A stretch of DNA of 64,000 nt, taken from contig JADIMT010000033.1 in assembly GCA_017694595.1 (NCBI GenBank), positions 1 to 64,000 on the forward strand, read 5' to 3'. Positions within the stretch are counted from its first letter, which is position 1, and every line of letters starts with the position of its first letter. This document shows, in pieces, positions 59,840 to 64,000 of this stretch. Made by a program: the position numbers and the translations under genes. Under the pieces are notes generated by a model. That model ran no database searches, was not told where the DNA came from, and saw only the letters and a list, made by a program, of their open reading frames with translations. Origin of the DNA: Candidatus Ornithospirochaeta stercoripullorum. Its GTDB lineage: Bacteria; Spirochaetota; Spirochaetia; Sphaerochaetales; Sphaerochaetaceae.

Positions 59840-60413
59840 TACAGCAACATGGGAAGAACGGGAAACAGCAAGGGAAGAATCCTGTGCCGAATCCACCGAA
59901 TGAACGTGAATAATCTTCGTATGCGGTTCTTCTTCCTGTGAGTCTGTCCCTGAAAGCCAGATAACTTATATTTCCTGGTTCCTTTTCAATTGCTATGTTG
60001 ATATCACGAAGCGCTCCTGTGGAATCGCCTATATGAGCCTCCGCATAAGACGCAAGATAATACCATCTGCCGGAACGTCTGCTCTCAGGAATTCCCTGAA
60101 GTGCGTTAAGTGCTTCGACAAAGCGGCGTGCATTGATATAAGCGACTGCCGCGCGCAGCTCATTTGGCTCTTCTTCTCCTTGCGCCCTATAGCCACCATA
60201 ACCATATCCATAGGAAGACTGTGAGGAGAAGCTCTCCTTATGATTGATGATCTGATCGTAGGCAGCATTTATTTCTTGCATCTTCCTTGCTGCCTCTGGA
60301 CTGTTGCCAGCCACATCTGGATGATAGCGCTTTGCAAGCGTCTTATATGCTTTCTTCACTTCTTCGTCCGAGGCATCTGGCTTCAGGCCTAGAACGCTGT
60401 ATGGATCACTCAT
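59832..60413 (-). CDS. DnaJ-domain protein with cysteine-rich C-terminal tail
   Basis: DPYSVLGLKPDASDEEVKKAYKTLAKRYHPD; tail FFPCCFPFFPCCCII. Confidence 0.9.
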   Translation of the reverse strand: MSDPYSVLGLKPDASDEEVKKAYKTLAKRYHPDVAGNSPEAARKMQEINAAYDQIINHKESFSSQSSYGYGYGGYRAQGEEEPNELRAAVAYINARRFVEALNALQGIPESRRSGRWYYLASYAEAHIGDSTGALRDINIAIEKEPGNISYLAFRDRLTGRRTAYEDYSRSFGGFGTGFFPCCFPFFPCCCII

Positions 60414-61207
60414 TTCTTATCTTCCCTGAATTTTGACCATATTCCACTGTATAGAATATTCCTTAGAATGAAAACATGCTGGTCAAGCGGTAGCCGTTCG
60501 AACGCAGCGGATGCAGCCGCAGCTGCATCAAGGAGCATCTCTTTGATTTCATCTTCTGTGATATCATCAGAGAGCGGGTTATAGGCGCCCTCTTTCCTGT
60601 CTTTCTTCCTGTCGCACCATGCATCGAGAAGATAGATGAAGCGTCCAAGCCCACAGCCAAGGCTTCTTAGATCATCGCGGAAGAATGATGTGTCATCATA
60701 GACGAATACCTCACCAAGAATCTTGCCGAAAAGGAGAGCCATCTCTTCAGGATCCTTTATATTCTTTTCTTCATTGTCTTCGATGGTTTTCAGGCCGTTT
60801 TTCAGAGTTGTGCTGATTCTTGGATACTTCTTCTCAAGCTCCGGCAAGAGCACGCGCATCTTCTTCTCTTCGCTCTTTCCCTTGCCCTCGTCTCTGACTT
60901 TATCAAGCAGAGAGTAGTAGCCGAGCAGCATTTGCATATCAGAAGCATATCGTGTGTATTTTGTTATGATATACTCATGCTCTTTCACAGGGTGTGGAAG
61001 ACATCTCTCTTTTCCTTTTTCCTCATCAGCATCTGCGATATCTGCAAGGACCATCTCCAGAAAGACCATATCATACGAGAGAACCATGATAGCTTTCTGC
61101 CCGTATTGCTCCCTTAGTATTTTGCACAATCCGCAATAATGCGCTTTGTAAATCTCCTTCTCTTCTTTGGAGAGAGTGGAGGCGTTAGCCATAACATATC
61201 CAAACAT
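60410..61207 (-). CDS. DUF5685-like protein
   Basis: YKAHYCGLCKILREQYGQ near N-terminus; overlaps the DnaJ gene by 4 bp. Confidence 0.65.
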   Translation of the reverse strand: MFGYVMANASTLSKEEKEIYKAHYCGLCKILREQYGQKAIMVLSYDMVFLEMVLADIADADEEKGKERCLPHPVKEHEYIITKYTRYASDMQMLLGYYSLLDKVRDEGKGKSEEKKMRVLLPELEKKYPRISTTLKNGLKTIEDNEEKNIKDPEEMALLFGKILGEVFVYDDTSFFRDDLRSLGCGLGRFIYLLDAWCDRKKDRKEGAYNPLSDDITEDEIKEMLLDAAAAASAAFERLPLDQHVFILRNILYSGIWSKFREDKK

Positions 61208-61208
61208 A

Positions 61209-61634
61209 TCACGTCTTCTTTATGAATTGATGAGAGCAGTGTGGACAGGTGATTCTGATCTTGCCTTTCCCTTTAGGGACTCTCAGTTCCTTGCCACACT
61301 CTGGACACTTGAAATAAGCATGTGTCTTCTCGTCTTCTTTCCTCTTAGCTTTAGCCTGACGTTCTTCTTCCTTTCTTCTGGCTTTCTCGGGATCTTTTCC
61401 TGAACGGAAGAGGGAAAGGAACTTCTCGTTCTCATTTCTTCTTTTCGCTGTGTTGGTGCTCAGCATGCGCCATGCCGCTACAGCAACGAGAACGATAGCT
61501 ATGCCTGATACAATGTATCTTGGCATTTCACTTGTGATTACAGAAGCCGCAGTTGCAGCAATCAGTGCCAGCGCTGTCAGGAATACAGATAGAGCATCTG
61601 AGCCATTGCGGCCAGAGAAAAATCCATTTGCCAT
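61209..61634 (-). CDS. Membrane protein with C-terminal zinc ribbon
   Basis: Two TMs; YFKCPECGKELRVPKGKGKIRITCPHCSHQF. Confidence 0.75.
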   Translation of the reverse strand: MANGFFSGRNGSDALSVFLTALALIAATAASVITSEMPRYIVSGIAIVLVAVAAWRMLSTNTAKRRNENEKFLSLFRSGKDPEKARRKEEERQAKAKRKEDEKTHAYFKCPECGKELRVPKGKGKIRITCPHCSHQFIKKT

Positions 61635-61697
61635 AGTTTGAATATCGCAACAAGGAAGGGAGTTGTCAAATATTCATCAATGGAGTAACTAAAAAAT

Positions 61698-62420
61698 ATG
61701 GACATTATTGCACACAGGGGCTTTAGTGGCTCCTATCCTGAAAACACGATGCTCAGCTTCGAGAAAGCAGTAGAAAACGGTGCTGATGCAATTGAGCTTG
61801 ACGTTCATCTCTCCAAGGATGGAGAAGTGATGATCATTCATGATGAAGCGTTGTCACGCACAGCTGGCAAAGATGGATTCGTCTTTGACTATACACGTTC
61901 AGAACTGGAGAAAATCAGTGCAGGGAAGACGAAGGGTGATAAGTTTGGTTTCACACCCATTCCATCGTTAGAGGAATATCTTGCGATGATCAAAGAAACT
62001 GATCTCTATACCAATATAGAGCTGAAGACAGCCCCTGTATATTATCCAGGTATCGAAGAAAAGACGCTTGAGCTTGTCAGTCGGTTCGGTCTGGAGGATC
62101 GCATACTCTATTCATCATTCAACTGGCTCTCTGTATTGCGTGTGAAAGAGCTTGATAGCACAGCACGCATTGCACTTCTGTTTGATGGCTTACGTTTGCT
62201 GCATATGGGAACTTTGATGAGCTCAATGAGCGTTGAATGCTATCATCCATCGCTTTCGATACTCGATGACCAGGTTGTCTCCGATATGAAAGCACACGGT
62301 GTGAAGCTGAATGTGTGGACAGTCAACGATGAGGAAGGCATGAAGCGATGCATCGACTGGAATATAGATGGTCTCATCACTAACGAGGTGCTCAAAGCAA
62401 AAGAACTTCATCGTACTTGA
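61698..62420 (+). CDS. Glycerophosphodiester phosphodiesterase
   Basis: AHRGFSGSYPENTMLSFEKAVENGADAIELDVHLSKDGEVMIIHDE. Confidence 0.95.
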   Translation: MDIIAHRGFSGSYPENTMLSFEKAVENGADAIELDVHLSKDGEVMIIHDEALSRTAGKDGFVFDYTRSELEKISAGKTKGDKFGFTPIPSLEEYLAMIKETDLYTNIELKTAPVYYPGIEEKTLELVSRFGLEDRILYSSFNWLSVLRVKELDSTARIALLFDGLRLLHMGTLMSSMSVECYHPSLSILDDQVVSDMKAHGVKLNVWTVNDEEGMKRCIDWNIDGLITNEVLKAKELHRT

Positions 62421-62432
62421 CGTTCATCAAAT

Positions 62433-62447
62433 TGAGATTTATTCTCA
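62433..62447. promoter_or_regulatory. Candidate Fur/Zur-family box
   Basis: TGAGATT-T-ATTCTCA, 7-1-7 dyad with one mismatch, just 5' of a GTG start of a Fur-family gene. Confidence 0.35.
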
Positions 62448-62452
62448 TTTTC

Positions 62453-62839
62453 GTGAATTCTTACAATACAAAGCAGCGGAACGATGTCATTGCATTCTTT
62501 GCTTCCAGTCCTGATAGAAGTTTCACAGTGGAAGAAGCTTCAGCTAATCTTTCCACTGTGCCACGCTCGACAGTCTATCGGCTGATTACCAGGCTTTCTG
62601 AAGAGGGAATTCTGAGAAAGACCGGAAGCGAGGGACGTAAAGCGGTATATCAGTATCAGGGAAAAGAGTGTGCTTATCATATGCATATCAGATGCAGGGA
62701 ATGCGGACGGACTGAGCATCTGGATGCGGAAGCGACCCGGAAGATTGAAGAGATCATCTCTGTTTCCTCTTCGTTTGTTGCGCTCGACACGACTGTGATC
62801 GAAGGGCTTTGCAATGAGTGCAGGAGCAAGATTCGATGA
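62453..62839 (+). CDS. Fur family metalloregulator
   Basis: VPRSTVYRLITRLSEEGIL, AYHMHIRCRECGRTEHLD, CNECR; GTG at 62453 preferred over the ORF-track start at 62417. Confidence 0.88.
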   Translation: MNSYNTKQRNDVIAFFASSPDRSFTVEEASANLSTVPRSTVYRLITRLSEEGILRKTGSEGRKAVYQYQGKECAYHMHIRCRECGRTEHLDAEATRKIEEIISVSSSFVALDTTVIEGLCNECRSKIR

Positions 62840-63756
62840 GAAGAGCGATTATACTTCTGCTTGTGTTTCTCCTTGCTGTCTCCTGTGCGAAAGAGGAATC
62901 TGATGATGAGTTTTCTGTAGTTGCTGCAGATTTTCCCTCATATGATGCCGCAAGGGCGATTTTAGGTGAAACTGATAATCTCACGTTGCTTCTGCCTCCT
63001 GGAACGGAGTCCCACAGCTATGATCCAACGCCTAGGGATATGATTAAGCTGGCGTCTGCAGATGTCGTAGTCTTTACAGGAGGACCGTCCGATGAGTGGG
63101 TCCGAACTGTGCTCTCATCTCTTGATGAGCCTCCCCGTCCATTTGCACTGACAGAGCAGGTTCCTTTGCTCTTCGAAGAGCATAAGGAAGGCATGGAAGA
63201 GGAGGAAGAACATGATCATAGCGTTCATGAAATTGATGAGCATGTCTGGACAAGTCCGAAAAACGAGATTGTCATCATAAAGAATCTCTCTTTGCTTCTT
63301 TCTACAGTTGATGCGAAGAACGCTGAGCTCTATGAAAAGAATGCAGATGCTTATATCGCCCGTATTTCAGCGCTGGATGAAGAGATTCAGAGCGTTGTTG
63401 ATAACAGCTGCAGGAAACCTCTTATCTTTGCATCGCGTTTTCCGCTTCTCTATTTTGTCAGAGAGTATGAGCTGGATTATTATGCTGCATTCCCGGGCTG
63501 TGCGGAGGAAAGTGAGCCCAGTGCGAGAACTGTCGCATTCCTGATCGATAAAGCCAAGGAACTTTCTGCCAGCTGTATTCTGAACATTGAGATGTCATCG
63601 CCGTCAATTGCAAGGATCATCGCGGAGGAATCAGGGGCGAATGTGAAAGTGTTCAATACTTTGCACAATGTCAGCGCAGCTGATTTCTATGCTGGCAAAG
63701 ATTATGTGGATCTGATGGGGGAGAATATCGGAGTGCTTGAGGAGGCATTGAATTGA
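62836..63756 (+). CDS. Zinc/manganese ABC transporter substrate-binding lipoprotein (ZnuA-like)
   Basis: Lipobox LLAVSCAKE, LLPPGTESHSYDPTPRD, acidic/His-rich loop EEEEEHDHSVHEIDEHVW. Confidence 0.92.
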   Translation: MRRAIILLLVFLLAVSCAKEESDDEFSVVAADFPSYDAARAILGETDNLTLLLPPGTESHSYDPTPRDMIKLASADVVVFTGGPSDEWVRTVLSSLDEPPRPFALTEQVPLLFEEHKEGMEEEEEHDHSVHEIDEHVWTSPKNEIVIIKNLSLLLSTVDAKNAELYEKNADAYIARISALDEEIQSVVDNSCRKPLIFASRFPLLYFVREYELDYYAAFPGCAEESEPSARTVAFLIDKAKELSASCILNIEMSSPSIARIIAEESGANVKVFNTLHNVSAADFYAGKDYVDLMGENIGVLEEALN

Positions 63757-64000
63757 TTCTCATTGAAGGTAAGGATTTGACATTAGGCTATGAGGGGCAA
63801 GGCATCATCTCCGGTTTGACATTCACAGTCTCTGAAGGGGATTACCTTTGCATTGTTGGTGAGAATGGCTCAGGCAAAAGCACTTTTGTGAAAACTGTGC
63901 TTGGGCTTGTTGCGCCGCTTAAGGGAAGCATTACATTAAGCGGGGGCTTGAAGCAGAATGCGATTGGCTATCTTCCGCAGATTTCTGACATACAGCGTGA
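63753..64000 (+). CDS. Metal ABC transporter ATP-binding protein (truncated at window end)
   Basis: TTG start; CIVGENGSGKSTFVKTVLGL Walker A, Q-loop IGYLPQ. Confidence 0.88.
   Translation, partial: MILIEGKDLTLGYEGQGIISGLTFTVSEGDYLCIVGENGSGKSTFVKTVLGLVAPLKGSITLSGGLKQNAIGYLPQISDIQR

Noticed and set aside
1-64000. CRISPR arrays, transposons, prophage genes, rRNA operons
   Set aside because: None visible; no regularly spaced repeats or transposase, integrase or capsid-type proteins in the ORF track.

Overview
The window is a compact, gene-dense chromosomal segment, probably from a spirochaete of the Sphaerochaeta/Treponema type. That assignment is inference from the AAGSQE-type secreted binding protein N-terminus and gene style; no rRNA is present. 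I see no rRNA, CRISPR array, transposase or prophage. There is one tRNA (Ala, anticodon CGC). Main content: (1) a sugar ABC transporter plus methylthioribose kinase/isomerase, DhaK/DhaL-like kinase, PfkB kinase, class II aldolase, split transketolase and a DUF6062-like CDS, resembling a DHAP-shunt pentose salvage locus joined to a kinase/transketolase module (85-12550); (2) housekeeping genes aspS, carAB, pyrG, metK, lspA, rsmI; (3) a phage-shock region with pspF between two pspA/pspC modules, each with a near-perfect sigma-54 promoter and a tandem GGTNNAATNNNCC motif (21379-25290); (4) a three-gene, translationally overlapping TerB / BREX-type ATPase (DUF2791, BrxD-like) / Lhr-like helicase operon beside tRNA-Ala (35219-40582), the best candidate for an under-described, possibly anti-phage system; (5) glutamine synthetase III, a rubredoxin missed by the ORF track with a Fur/PerR-type box, a TetR-rSAM-metK gene string, a DnaJ with a cysteine-string-like tail, and a Fur-family regulator with a Zn/Mn ABC transporter at the right edge. 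All product calls come from motif recognition by eye; no searches were run.
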